Of a DNA stretch of 64,000 nt, positions 25,788 to 34,661 are shown piece by piece. The position numbers were made by a program, and so were the translations under genes. The notes beneath the pieces are model-generated. The model ran no database searches and was not told the DNA's origin. It saw only the letters and a list, made by a program, of their open reading frames with translations. Origin of the DNA: Clostridium felsineum DSM 794 (GTDB lineage: Bacteria; Bacillota; Clostridia; Clostridiales; Clostridiaceae); contig NZ_CP096980.1 of NCBI RefSeq assembly GCF_002006355.2, forward strand, positions 3,782,001 through 3,846,000, read 5' to 3'. How positions within the stretch are numbered: position 1 is the stretch's first letter; every line of letters starts with the position of its first letter.

Positions 25788-27650
25788 TTAAATCACCTTA
25801 ATCAATTCATCTTTCACTTTTACATCTCTATCTACTAATGATAACACTTCTACATTTGAATCTGCGTTAGTAACAATAACTGGTGTTATTACGTCATATC
25901 CTTCTTTTTTAATTGCATCTATATCAAATTCAACTAGTAAATCTCCTACTCTTATTTTGTTACCTTTTTTTACGTGAGCTGAGAAATACTTGCCTCCCAA
26001 ATTTACTGTATCCAAGCCTACATGTATTAATATCTCCAGTCCATCCTCTGATGTAATACCTATAGCATGTTTTGTTTCAAATAAAGCGGATACTACTCCA
26101 TTAACTGGTGCTACTACTTTACCAACACTTGGTATTATAGCTACACCTTTTCCCATTATTTCCTCGGAAAAGGTTACATCATCCACTTGTGATAAAGCTA
26201 CTGCTTTTCCCTCTATTGGTGCTACCACTAAAGCTTCTTTATTTTTTTTATCTAATTTATTTTCTATTTCCTGTATTTCTTCTTTATCTTCTTCATTTAC
26301 TGGATCATCAAAGCCAATTATCCAAGTTAACACAAACGCTAAAACCATAGCAATAACTCCTGTTATTATGGCATTAATAAAATTAGAACCACCCTTTGGA
26401 TTAACAAATTGGACTATTGCTGCAATTGATGGTGTAGCATAAACATAAACCTTTAATGATACAATTCCTGCATAAATACCAGCTATACCGCTAGCTATCA
26501 TGCTTGCTATTAACGGTTTCTTATATTTTAAAGTAACTCCGTACATCGCTGGTTCTGTTACACCTGCTAGAAGCGCTGAAAAACTTGATGCACTCGCTAC
26601 CTGTTTTAAGTCTCTATTTTTAGATTTAAGTGCCACTGCTAAAGTTGAAGCTCCTTGAGCTAAATTAGAAGGAAGCATTGCAACTAAAACTAAAGTTTCA
26701 TATCCTGGATTTTGTAGGCTTACTAATACTATAGGTATAAATGCCCAATGCATTCCTGTCATAACTATAAGCGGCATAAATGCAGCCATTAGTGGGAGAG
26801 CAATCCAGCCTGCTTTAGCTTGAATTGCATACATAATTCCTGCTAAACCTTTACCCAATAAGTATCCTATTGGTCCAACAGCCAATATAGCGATTGGCAT
26901 AGCTATAAGTACTATTAACATTGGTTTTAAAAAGTTCTTTGTGACAGATGGTGTAATTTTATCCACGAAACTTTCTATGTACTTCATTATCCACGCCATA
27001 ATAATAACTGGAATAACCGAATAGGAATACGTTGCTGCTGTAACTGGTATACCTAAGAAGGCTACATGAGAACTAGACAGCAATTTTGTAAAATCCGGAT
27101 ATACCATAACAGCTACTACTGCACCTAAAGTATATGGATTAACATTAAACTTCTTAGATGTTGAAATCACAAGTAACATTGGTAAAAAGTAAAAAGCAGC
27201 GTCCCCTAATGCATATAATATTTTATATGTTTGACTTTGCGTTGATAAAATTCCCATAGTAGTAAGAAGAACAATTAAAACTTTTACCATACCTGCACCC
27301 ATAAGAGCTGGTAGTGTTGCTGACATACTTCCCGAGATAACATCTAGTATACTTGAAAATATGTTTTTCTTTTCTTTAGGTATTTCTTCTTTAGAATCTT
27401 CATCAAATTTACCTAGTTTTAATAATTCTTTATAGCATTTTGAAACATCATTTCCTATAATTACTTGATATTGACCGCCTTTTCTCATAACGCCCATAAC
27501 ACCTTTTATTTTCTTAACTTCATCATCACTTATGTTATTTTCATTTTTTAATACAAATCTAAGTCTTGTCATACAGTGAGTAACGCTTATAACGTTATCT
27601 TCACCGCCTATTTTTTCTAATATTTCTTTTGATACTATCGAATAATCCAT
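25788..27650 (-). CDS. bglP: PTS beta-glucoside permease, EIIBCA
   Basis: A 620-residue three-domain permease. EIIB (1-90) has phospho-Cys26 in VTHCMTRLRF. EIIC (about 105-450) is the membrane channel. EIIA (about 475-620) has His543 in ILIHVGLDTV. It imports and phosphorylates beta-glucosides for the GH1 enzyme encoded next. The start is the ATG at 27650, with GGAGG 9 bases before it. The frame stays open for 26 codons upstream, but that stretch lies in the leader. A RAT and overlapping terminator lie about 95-165 bases upstream, so expression requires active LicT. Confidence 0.93.
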   Translation of the reverse strand: MDYSIVSKEILEKIGGEDNVISVTHCMTRLRFVLKNENNISDDEVKKIKGVMGVMRKGGQYQVIIGNDVSKCYKELLKLGKFDEDSKEEIPKEKKNIFSSILDVISGSMSATLPALMGAGMVKVLIVLLTTMGILSTQSQTYKILYALGDAAFYFLPMLLVISTSKKFNVNPYTLGAVVAVMVYPDFTKLLSSSHVAFLGIPVTAATYSYSVIPVIIMAWIMKYIESFVDKITPSVTKNFLKPMLIVLIAMPIAILAVGPIGYLLGKGLAGIMYAIQAKAGWIALPLMAAFMPLIVMTGMHWAFIPIVLVSLQNPGYETLVLVAMLPSNLAQGASTLAVALKSKNRDLKQVASASSFSALLAGVTEPAMYGVTLKYKKPLIASMIASGIAGIYAGIVSLKVYVYATPSIAAIVQFVNPKGGSNFINAIITGVIAMVLAFVLTWIIGFDDPVNEEDKEEIQEIENKLDKKNKEALVVAPIEGKAVALSQVDDVTFSEEIMGKGVAIIPSVGKVVAPVNGVVSALFETKHAIGITSEDGLEILIHVGLDTVNLGGKYFSAHVKKGNKIRVGDLLVEFDIDAIKKEGYDVITPVIVTNADSNVEVLSLVDRDVKVKDELIKVI

Positions 27651-27743
27651 AATGCTAATCCTCCATTTAAAATTAATTTTAATGAAGTAAAGCCCATAGA
27701 CACTTTGCCTACAGTAACAACCTTGCATTTTTTATCCCTTTAC

Positions 27744-27791
27744 AAAAAATACCTAAGGGTATGTAAAATGATCTTTACACCTCTTAGGTAT
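27744..27791 (-). terminator. bglP leader terminator
   Basis: On the minus strand ATACCTAAG pairs with CTTAGGTAT, with an inner GGTGTAAAG/TTTTACATACC stem, followed by TTTTTTG. Its 5' arm overlaps the RAT by 5 bases. Confidence 0.85.
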
Positions 27792-27815
27792 AGCCTGCAT
27801 TACCAGTAACAATCC
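27787..27815 (-). promoter_or_regulatory. RAT antiterminator site before bglP
   Basis: The 29-nt minus-strand element begins GGATTGTTACTG, then GTAATG, then CAGGCTATACC, an almost textbook LicT/BglG target. It lies 7 bases after the licT stop. Confidence 0.93.
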
Positions 27816-27821
27816 AAATTT

Positions 27822-28661
27822 TTATTCAGTTTGTTTTGTAATTCTGTTTATATGTACCGCTAAATACATCATTTCTTCATTAGTAAGCTCTGTTTTGAAC
27901 TCTTTTTTTATATATTTTTTAATTTTTTCTGCACACAAATATGCCTCACGACATCTCTCTCTCATAATTTCATAGAGTTTCTTATCCTCATCTTGAATTT
28001 CACTTCCATTAAATATCCTCTGAGCAAAAAACTTTAAATGAGTAATAAATCTCTCATAATGAAGCGAATACTCGTCCAATTCTAAGTTATAATGAAATTT
28101 AACTATATTTAAAATACGTTGAATCATTTTAGTTATATCCATAGTTTCACTTACATTATTAAAATTCAATTGAGCATTCACTATGTGTAGTGCAATACTT
28201 GCCGCTTCATCCTCTGGCAAATCAATTTTAAGCTTCTTCTTTATTATTTGAAGAGCCTCTTTTCCTATCAAGAATTCATGATTATAAAATCTTTTAATTT
28301 CCCACAATAAGGCATTTTTGTATTGAAAGCCTTTGTTTACTCTCTCTATGGCAAAATTTATATGATCAGTTAAAAGTATGTATATGTTGTCGTTAAGTTT
28401 TTTACCAAGTGAATACTTAGCATATGAAACTATTTCATTAGTTGTTTGTATAACTTCTAACGGAATATCTGATAGCAACGCTATTAGCTTATTAGAATAA
28501 TTTTTATCTTCAAGAGCGTAAACCTTTTCTATTTTGTCCTTATTAATTTCATCCCCAATTCTTCTTTTGAAACCAAGTCCACATCCCATTACAAGAACTT
28601 CTTTGCCCGTATTATCAAAAGATTGGATCAAATTATTATTTATTATCTTTACTATCTTCAT
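27822..28661 (-). CDS. licT: LicT/BglG-family transcription antiterminator
   Basis: A 279-residue RNA-binding regulator. It has an N-terminal CAT RNA-binding domain (about 1-55, 'MKIVKIINNNLIQSF' and 'GCGLGFKRRIGDEI') and two PRD domains (about 65-165 and 170-279). PRD histidines include LTDHINFAIER and AVHINRI. Phosphorylation by the PTS tunes dimerisation. When active it binds RAT elements and prevents termination. Two RATs flank this gene, one in its own leader (autoregulation) and one before bglP. A third precedes the distant esterase gene. AAAGGGG precedes the ATG. Confidence 0.93.
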   Translation of the reverse strand: MKIVKIINNNLIQSFDNTGKEVLVMGCGLGFKRRIGDEINKDKIEKVYALEDKNYSNKLIALLSDIPLEVIQTTNEIVSYAKYSLGKKLNDNIYILLTDHINFAIERVNKGFQYKNALLWEIKRFYNHEFLIGKEALQIIKKKLKIDLPEDEAASIALHIVNAQLNFNNVSETMDITKMIQRILNIVKFHYNLELDEYSLHYERFITHLKFFAQRIFNGSEIQDEDKKLYEIMRERCREAYLCAEKIKKYIKKEFKTELTNEEMMYLAVHINRITKQTE

Positions 28662-28731
28662 GAGTATTCCCCTTTTTAGCGAACATCACTAATATAAAAA
28701 TTAAATAATATCTAAAAAATATTTATGAAAT

Positions 28732-28783
28732 AAAAAAAGACCATACCATAAATAATATTCTTAAATATCATCTATAAATCGGT
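28732..28783 (-). terminator. licT leader terminator
   Basis: On the minus strand a 20-bp stem with wobble pairs (arms ACCGATTTATAGATGATATT and AATATTATTTATGGTATGGT) is followed by seven T residues. Its 5' arm overlaps the RAT. Confidence 0.8.
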
Positions 28784-28809
28784 AAAGCCTGCATTACCAG
28801 TAACAACCC
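28781..28809 (-). promoter_or_regulatory. RAT antiterminator site before licT
   Basis: The minus-strand element begins GGGTTGTTACTG, then GTAATG, then CAGGCTTTACC. It differs from the bglP RAT mainly at the third base. It implies LicT autoregulation. Confidence 0.9.
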
Positions 28810-28817
28810 TTTTTTCT

Positions 28818-28853
28818 TATGATAATGTTATCATACAATTTTTAATATGTCAA
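28818..28853 (-). promoter_or_regulatory. licT promoter with overlapping cre-like palindrome
   Basis: A minus-strand -35 TTGACA (28853-28848) and -10 TAACAT (28830-28825) are separated by 17 bases. A perfect 18-bp palindrome, TATGATAATGTTATCATA (28818-28835), covers the -10. Its TGATAA-CA-TTATCA core resembles a CcpA cre site apart from the central dinucleotide. Catabolite repression of this operon is plausible. Confidence 0.6.
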
Positions 28854-28867
28854 TTTATTATATTAAT

Positions 28868-28897
28868 AAAAAAACTACAGACAAAGCTGTAGTTTTA
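28868..28897 (-). terminator. Terminator after the PAP2 phosphatase gene
   Basis: AACTACAG and CTGTAGTT form a stem followed by a T-run on the minus strand, about 40 bases past the stop. Confidence 0.75.
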
Positions 28898-28934
28898 TAT
28901 AATTATCCCCTTTATTAAAACCCACTATATACAA

Positions 28935-30716
28935 TTATTTATTTTCATTAAAATGTAATACAATTTCATTATTTTCATAAGCAACCTTTACTGAATATCC
29001 ACTCTTAAGTCCCGTTGTTACTACAGATGTAAACTTATCAGTATATCCATTACAAGTTATAATAGTTTGTTCTTTTACTGGTACATATCCTTTCGAAAAA
29101 TTAAGTTTTAAAGTTCCGTTAAATACTGCTCTTCCTTTTACTTTAATCATATCATTTTTATCTTTAAGATTTGCCTCAAGTATACCTTTATCACCTTGGG
29201 TATATGAACCATTAATTGATAATTTGTCTACTTCCTTGGTAACTGTACCACCATTATTGACAACATCTCCATGACCAAAAGCCTTCTTTGAATCTGCTTC
29301 TAAATCTCCTCCATCAATTTCCGTTCCACCCTTGTACTTATTATTTCCTTCTAATTTTAGTTTTCCCGTTCCTAATTTAATAAGTTTACCATTACCTGAA
29401 ATATCATTACGCCAACTGTCTTCAGCATTAAAGCCACCTTTAGAAGCCTCCATATTAACTGTAACATTATTTACCAAGGCTCCATATCCGTCTGCAGCCT
29501 CATAAAGATTTAAGCGTCCCCAACCCTCAGCATCATCTAGCACTGGATAACCAGATGGAAGCCCTGTTGTATAAAGTACCCATCTACGATCATCTGAACT
29601 TAAATAAGGAAAACGTGTTTCTAGTAAAACTTCTGCCCCTTTTGGAACCACCATAGGCTTATTTTTATCTCCAATGCGAGGGAATCCATAAGTTAATCTT
29701 TCAATATAGTTTTTCTTATTCTCAGAGTAATTACTAAACCTATCCTTTGAAACAGCATTTTCTTTAACTATAAGTTTAGTTTGTGCCTCATTATAAGCAG
29801 CATTCTTAACCACTTCATTATTTTTATTATTAAGGGAAGAGGCTGCAATAGCTGTTGCCATAACTCGTCCACCCATTACATCTAATGGAGAATGCATTCC
29901 AGCAATTATCCTATCATTTCCAAGCTCAGAAGCTCGTGTTAACATTTCTTGATAGCGTTCTGGTGCTGCATATGCTAATGCCAATGCTGATATAGTTGCA
30001 GCATTGGTATGCCCACTTGGAAACCCTCCATCAGAACTTGGGTTAGAACTTTTCTCTGGGACAAGCGTTGGCAATACTTTTACCTCTGAACTCCAGCGCC
30101 ATGGGCGCGGATATTGATAATAATTTTTTGCAGGAGTAGTTGATGCTGCACTATTGCGCATAGTATTCACTAGCTTAACCATGTTCCCTAAATTAGAAGT
30201 TGTTTCCGCCCAATTTCCATTTTCATCACCATTATCCGTATATTGAACACTCACAGCATCTAAAGGAATATTATTAGGTATTGTAGTTGCAGCCTTTGCC
30301 TCTCTTATAAAAGCATCTGTATATTCTCCAAGTCCATCTATAACACTATAATTTTGATTTCTTCTATCATCAAGATATGCCTGATTATTTTCCGCATCAG
30401 TTCTATCTGAAGTTATTTTTATTACTTTTTCAATATTTAAATTTAAAATATCCGAATTTAACTTTGTGCCATTATCCCAAGAAGAACCTGGCTTCCAAAG
30501 CTTTAAATATCCAGAAAGTATACCTATGGCTGGATTTGTATTGGTATTCATATTATTAGTATTGTTATTTTGCCATGTGTCTACAAAATATCCGTATTCA
30601 TTAGGATGGGGTGAAATTTCACTATTACTTAAACTGCTAGCGAAAATTACACTTGAAGAACCTTGAGATATTAAAATAGTAAGAGCTATTGACAAAAAAG
30701 TCTTCTTAAACTTCAA
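28935..30716 (-). CDS. Secreted PAP2-superfamily phosphatase with autotransporter-type repeat
   Basis: About 593 residues. A signal peptide (about 1-27) precedes a PAP2/vanadium-haloperoxidase-type domain (about 60-300). Its motifs are GGFPSGHTNAAT and GNDRIIAGMHSPLDVMGGR, which supply the catalytic His, Arg, His and Asp. A further domain of unknown type follows. A beta-helix repeat (about 438-474: GNGKLIKLGTGKLKLEG, then NNKYKGGTEIDGGDL) matches the passenger-associated repeat usually seen in Gram-negative autotransporters. It probably acts as an extracellular acid phosphatase. The start is set at TTG (30716), 9 bases after GAAGGGA. An ATG at 30725 touches the ribosome binding site, and an upstream TTG (30734) lacks one. 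Confidence 0.8.
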   Translation of the reverse strand: MKFKKTFLSIALTILISQGSSSVIFASSLSNSEISPHPNEYGYFVDTWQNNNTNNMNTNTNPAIGILSGYLKLWKPGSSWDNGTKLNSDILNLNIEKVIKITSDRTDAENNQAYLDDRRNQNYSVIDGLGEYTDAFIREAKAATTIPNNIPLDAVSVQYTDNGDENGNWAETTSNLGNMVKLVNTMRNSAASTTPAKNYYQYPRPWRWSSEVKVLPTLVPEKSSNPSSDGGFPSGHTNAATISALALAYAAPERYQEMLTRASELGNDRIIAGMHSPLDVMGGRVMATAIAASSLNNKNNEVVKNAAYNEAQTKLIVKENAVSKDRFSNYSENKKNYIERLTYGFPRIGDKNKPMVVPKGAEVLLETRFPYLSSDDRRWVLYTTGLPSGYPVLDDAEGWGRLNLYEAADGYGALVNNVTVNMEASKGGFNAEDSWRNDISGNGKLIKLGTGKLKLEGNNKYKGGTEIDGGDLEADSKKAFGHGDVVNNGGTVTKEVDKLSINGSYTQGDKGILEANLKDKNDMIKVKGRAVFNGTLKLNFSKGYVPVKEQTIITCNGYTDKFTSVVTTGLKSGYSVKVAYENNEIVLHFNENK

Positions 30717-30824
30717 GTAAATCATTCCCTTCAAAGAAAGTTTAATTTATAACCTCTTGTTTTTTACATTATAACTTTAAATTGCTTCATTATTGTTATT
30801 CTATAGTTAAAGTCTTGTTAATTA

Positions 30825-30860
30825 TAAAAGCCTTAAGATTCCAATAAAATCTCAAGGCTT
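30825..30860 (-). terminator. Terminator after the soluble chemoreceptor gene
   Basis: AAGCCTTAAGATT pairs with AATCTCAAGGCTT (one mismatch), followed by TTTTA on the minus strand. Confidence 0.75.
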
Positions 30861-30864
30861 ATTA

Positions 30865-31689
30865 TCATATGTTTTTAGATTGACTTACAAGTGTTTCTGA
30901 TGATTTAGTTATTTCATCTATTGTTGCATTTATTTCCTCTGTAGCAGAAGCATGATTTTCAGCAACTACGTTTACTTCATTAATCTGATTTATAATTGAC
31001 TGAATAGAATTTCGCATTTCAATAAGCATTTCAGAAACTTTTTTTGCGGATTCACTACTATTTTGAGATAATTTTCTCATCTCTTGTGCTACTACTGAAA
31101 ATCCTTTTCCCGATTCACCTGCTCTTGCTGCTTCTATAGCTGCATTTAATGCTAAAAGATTAGATTGAGAAGCTATATTCTTAATACTTCCTATTGTAGA
31201 ATCTGTTTCATTAATTTTATTATTTGTATCATTTGCCTCTGATAAAACGTCTTCAATTACACTAGAAAGCTTTTGAGATCCTTGCGTTATTTCATCAATA
31301 GCTCCACTAGTTTGGCTTAAAGAGGAAAATAAGTTTTCTGCAATGTTCTCAATTTGAAATTGCGTTTCTATACTTTTCCCTACACCAATAGCTCCAATTA
31401 CTTTTCCACTTTCGTTTTTTACAGGATACGCAATAGCTTTAAATGCAACTCCATATGCTTCCTTCGGAACTACTGCAGAAATTACCCTTCCTTTTTCCAT
31501 TGCGATAACCAATGGATTATCATTAGGAACTAAATCTCCAACATTGAAGTTTATAGGCACTTTTTCATTTTTATATACTTCGATGGCAATTTTATCTTTA
31601 TTAACTATACATGTAGCTATCTCTTCTTGTATCAAATCATTTAATAATGGCAATACATATTTAAAGGCTTGAAGAATGTCTTTCTCCAT
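30865..31689 (-). CDS. Soluble methyl-accepting chemotaxis-type protein
   Basis: A 274-residue cytosolic receptor. The N-terminal sensory region (about 1-115) has a PAS/CACHE-like 'FKAIAYPVKNESGKVIGAIGVGKS' ending. A short MCP signalling hairpin (about 120-274) carries the conserved tip 'NLLALNAAIEAARAGESGKGFSVVAQEMRKLS'-type region. There are no membrane helices and the coiled coil is shorter than in classic receptors, so adaptation sites may be missing. It should signal through CheW/CheA, perhaps to an internal metabolic cue. AGGAGGT precedes the ATG. It is a single-gene unit. Confidence 0.85.
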   Translation of the reverse strand: MEKDILQAFKYVLPLLNDLIQEEIATCIVNKDKIAIEVYKNEKVPINFNVGDLVPNDNPLVIAMEKGRVISAVVPKEAYGVAFKAIAYPVKNESGKVIGAIGVGKSIETQFQIENIAENLFSSLSQTSGAIDEITQGSQKLSSVIEDVLSEANDTNNKINETDSTIGSIKNIASQSNLLALNAAIEAARAGESGKGFSVVAQEMRKLSQNSSESAKKVSEMLIEMRNSIQSIINQINEVNVVAENHASATEEINATIDEITKSSETLVSQSKNI

Positions 31690-31800
31690 AATTTACCTCC
31701 TGAATTTTATCTTTAGTTATACTATTATTAAGTATTATTACTTATCGAATGAATTAAAGAGTTACTTTATAATAATACGAATCTTCTATTTACACATAAT

Positions 31801-31837
31801 AAAAAAACTAGTGCATCCGGAACACTAGTTTTTTTTA
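31801..31837 (-). terminator. Terminator after the DUF4234 gene
   Basis: AAAACTAGTG pairs with CACTAGTTTT, with T-runs on both sides. It lies 8 bases after the stop. Confidence 0.85.
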
Positions 31838-31844
31838 TTATATA

Positions 31845-32240
31845 TTAATTTGCTTGTTTTGCATTATATGCTAAAGCTAATCTATTTGTATTTTTAAGTA
31901 TAACATTAAATCCAACAAAGAATCCTATTCCACATATTAAACTTCCAAATATCATCCACATAAGTACTGTTGTACCATTTTCAGCAAAAGTTAAATTGTA
32001 ACGTGGCGCATTCTCTTGTAGTCTATTACCAACTCCATAGTACCAAAACCATGCATAAATTCCACATGTAACTATTGATAATAAAATAAATTGTATAAGT
32101 CCGGCAGTATTTCTTCCATCACCATCACATATTACATTAACATCTTGAGATACCTTATATATAGTGTAATAACTGTATATTCCACATGTTATAATTCCTA
32201 ACAATGCATATTTCCATATCGATTTGTTTGTATCAAGCAT
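31845..32240 (-). CDS. DUF4234 membrane protein
   Basis: About 131 residues with three hydrophobic segments. The repeated 'ITCGIYSYYTIYKV' and 'VTCGIYAWFWYY' blocks are typical of DUF4234 proteins. Function unknown. I place the start at the ATG at 32240, 9 bases after GGAGG. A start ten codons upstream would overlap the preceding gene. It follows the DUF2752 gene by 26 bases and is cotranscribed with it. Confidence 0.8.
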   Translation of the reverse strand: MLDTNKSIWKYALLGIITCGIYSYYTIYKVSQDVNVICDGDGRNTAGLIQFILLSIVTCGIYAWFWYYGVGNRLQENAPRYNLTFAENGTTVLMWMIFGSLICGIGFFVGFNVILKNTNRLALAYNAKQAN

Positions 32241-32266
32241 TATAAATTTCCTCCATCTTTTGTAAA

Positions 32267-32662
32267 TCAAATTAGTTTAAAAATTTTATAAATGAAACCA
32301 TTTTTAATATTTATACTAATAACAGTACCATCCGGATTTAAAACTCTAAATATGTATACCGTTATAAATAAAACAACTGCAATACCTATTAAAATTTTAT
32401 ATATTTTATTAGGAATTTTCTCTTTAAACAAAAATATAAAAATGTAAATTGCAGGCACAAAAAATAAAGGGTGATAATAAAATGCACCTTTAATATCCAA
32501 ATGTAGTAACCGAATCCAAGCTCTAGTCATACCGCATCCCGGACATGAAATACCTGTTAAAAATTTAATAGGACATCCTATTCCAACTAAACTAAAAAAT
32601 GCGTATAATACAACCATAGCAAGTCCAAATTTAATATATTCAATAACTTTTATATTTTTCAT
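32267..32662 (-). CDS. DUF2752 membrane protein
   Basis: A 131-residue protein with three membrane helices and the DUF2752 hallmark 'GISCPGCGMTRAW', in which a CxxC and a nearby Cys (CPIKFLTGISC) are conserved. The role of the family is unknown. Pairing with a DUF4234/TM2-type gene is common and suggests they work together in the membrane. Confidence 0.8.
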   Translation of the reverse strand: MKNIKVIEYIKFGLAMVVLYAFFSLVGIGCPIKFLTGISCPGCGMTRAWIRLLHLDIKGAFYYHPLFFVPAIYIFIFLFKEKIPNKIYKILIGIAVVLFITVYIFRVLNPDGTVISINIKNGFIYKIFKLI

Positions 32663-32731
32663 ATCGTAATACCCATCTAAAATATATTTATGTATTTTTT
32701 CCCCTTTAATTATATCATAGTTTTAATCATT

Positions 32732-32857
32732 TTACAATATTTTATGTTTTTCTTTAATATCGTCATGTTCTAAGTTTATTTTATAGGATGTTTTTAAATA
32801 TAACAATAAAAATCCCGCAATAATTAACAGGTAATTACTGTCAGTTGCTATATTAGC
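32732..32857 (-). other. Possible short membrane peptide or gene remnant
   Basis: Between ylxP and the DUF2752 gene, one minus-strand frame reads 'DSNYLLIIAGFLLLYLK', then TSYKINLEHDDIKEKH and a stop. This is a plausible single membrane helix with a charged tail, but no start codon with a ribosome binding site is visible. It may be the 3' remnant of a lost gene or chance. Confidence 0.25.
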
Positions 32858-33144
32858 TACTTAACAATATCATCCTTTTCAATATCTATTATTTCTGCAT
32901 CTGTATTTCTCTCTATAAAATCTATAATACTTTCCATGGTAGAATCTACTTTACCTATATCACCACATACTGCTGAAATACCTATAATTATGCTTTGATG
33001 AATATCCCTATTATCTACTTCCGCTACGGATATATTGAATTTGTTTTTTAATTTTTGAACTATACTTCTAACTACCATTCTTTTTTCCTTAAGTGAATGG
33101 GACCAGGATGCCCTTAAAGTAACTCGCATAATTAAAATCCTCAT
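32857..33144 (-). CDS. DUF503 (YlxP-like) protein
   Basis: A 95-residue cytosolic protein with the DUF503 signature, including 'SHSLKEKRMVVRSIVQKLKNKFN' and 'VAEVDNRDIHQS'. In Bacillus the homologue YlxP lies in the nusA-infB-rbfA operon and is thought to be ribosome- or RNA-linked. Here it is outside that operon, so it may be a second copy. GGAG lies 6 bases before the ATG. Confidence 0.85.
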   Translation of the reverse strand: MRILIMRVTLRASWSHSLKEKRMVVRSIVQKLKNKFNISVAEVDNRDIHQSIIIGISAVCGDIGKVDSTMESIIDFIERNTDAEIIDIEKDDIVK

Positions 33145-33233
33145 TTAAATCTCCTTTAACATAATATTTTTGTTCACTAAATTAGTATTATATTTATATT
33201 ATTTTCTATCCAGCAAAAATTAACTTTATTAAT

Positions 33234-33270
33234 AAAAGCCGTGAATTTTATTAATAATCACGGCTTTTAT
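33234..33270 (-). terminator. Terminator after the Ser/Thr-rich membrane protein gene
   Basis: AAAAGCCGTGA pairs with TCACGGCTTTT around a 13-base loop, with a T-rich tail. Confidence 0.85.
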
Positions 33271-33286
33271 TATTTTATTTCTTATT

Positions 33287-34372
33287 TTAATTACTAGTAT
33301 TTGTACTTCCGCTTGTAGCTGGTGAGGTTGATGATGAGTTTGTACTACTTGTACCCGATTCATTTTTCGTATCTTTACTTGTATCTGATGAACCACTACT
33401 AGATGTATTACCAGTATTAGATGTATTATTTTCACTCTTTTGTGTATTTGAAGAACCATCACTAGAAGTTGTTCCACTCTTTTGATTATTCGTATCTGAA
33501 TTTGTATTGGTATTAGTAGTTGTACTTGGTGTTGATGTACCAGTATCTGAATTCTTTGTTGTACCTGAACCAGAACTTGTATTTGTGTTACTTTTTTCAG
33601 GATTCGTATTTGTATTACTTTTTGTATTGCTTTTTTGTGTAGTTGAACCTGTGCTTGTATTACTTTTATCTGTTGTTTTTGCCTTATCTGTTGGAGTTTT
33701 GTTAACATTAGTTTGTGCACTATTATCTTTAACATTATCAGTCGGTGCTTTAAATGATAATTTCACCAATATCACAGCAAGAACCACAAAAACAATAACC
33801 GAACCCAATATAATTGTTCTTTTAGCTTTGCTAAGTCTACCACCACTACCATTACTACCTAGTTCTGCATCCTTAGGCGTTGTATTTAGTACATATTCCT
33901 TAATACCTTTAGGTATACTTAATAAATAAGCTAGTACACCATTTTTGCTTTCAGAATCTATTTCCTTAAAATTTTCAGGTGATCTAAGTGCAATAAGTGG
34001 TGCACTAGGATTTTCCACATATATCGTGACTGAAAATTTATCTCCTTTACTTATAAAAGGCATAGAAATATCTACATTATTTTCTTTAATAGTTGAATTA
34101 AATTTCAAACCATTAGTTATTCTGGCATCAGCAATCTTTAAACCACTTCGTTTACTCTGTATGTTTAGTGTCAAATCATGAACCGTTTTCTTTGACATGT
34201 TACTTACATTAACTTTGTATGCATATACTTTTTTCCCATTCATTTGAAGTGGCACACATTTTTCTTTCTTTAAAAGTATCCTCGGCGCTACATTTTTAAC
34301 GTAATCTAACAATAAACCAGATATAATTGATATCATTATAGTAACAATTGCAGTTTTAATAACATTTATCAT
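33287..34372 (-). CDS. Membrane protein with long Ser/Thr/Asn-rich tail
   Basis: A 361-residue protein of unknown family. It has an N-terminal membrane helix (about 5-25) and a beta-rich domain (about 35-130, 'VYAYKVNVSNMSKKTVHDLTLNI'). A second membrane helix (about 187-209) precedes a tail of about 140 residues made almost only of Ser, Thr, Asn, Gly, Lys and Asp. The tail is low complexity and produces long spurious frames on both strands. It is likely surface exposed and flexible. No sorting motif or known domain is seen. Confidence 0.75.
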   Translation of the reverse strand: MINVIKTAIVTIMISIISGLLLDYVKNVAPRILLKKEKCVPLQMNGKKVYAYKVNVSNMSKKTVHDLTLNIQSKRSGLKIADARITNGLKFNSTIKENNVDISMPFISKGDKFSVTIYVENPSAPLIALRSPENFKEIDSESKNGVLAYLLSIPKGIKEYVLNTTPKDAELGSNGSGGRLSKAKRTIILGSVIVFVVLAVILVKLSFKAPTDNVKDNSAQTNVNKTPTDKAKTTDKSNTSTGSTTQKSNTKSNTNTNPEKSNTNTSSGSGTTKNSDTGTSTPSTTTNTNTNSDTNNQKSGTTSSDGSSNTQKSENNTSNTGNTSSSGSSDTSKDTKNESGTSSTNSSSTSPATSGSTNTSN

Positions 34373-34661
34373 ATTATTTTCGCTTCCTCACTTTTTTCTG
34401 ATTTTACTTAATAAATTATAAGATAGATATATATTTGTGTCAAACTAAAAAATTATGAACAATTAAATACAATATTTGTAACAATTTACTTTACCCACCA
34501 TAGTTTATCTTATATATCTTCGTAAAAATTAAAAATATACCTATACTCCTAATATATTTACTAATATTCTGCTTTAAACATGATATAATTATTTTATAAT
34601 ATATAATTATTTTGAAAAATTACGCAATACTTACAATGGTATTGTTATAGGAGGTGATTTT

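Noticed and set aside
25990..26442. A 150-codon plus-strand frame antisense to bglP
   Set aside because: It lies wholly inside a well-conserved gene on the other strand, with no ribosome binding site.
27651..27728. Upstream 26-codon extension of bglP
   Set aside because: The stretch lies in the leader after the terminator, before a perfect GGAGG, and is not like any EIIB N-terminus.
33229..33735. A 168-codon minus-strand frame overlapping the Ser/Thr-rich membrane protein gene
   Set aside because: Its Gln/Lys/Ile/Val-rich product is just the repetitive Ser/Thr/Asn codons read in another frame. It has no ribosome binding site.
33507..33929. A 140-codon plus-strand frame rich in Val/Leu opposite the same gene
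   Set aside because: Antisense shadow of the low-complexity tail; no start signals and no sensible protein.
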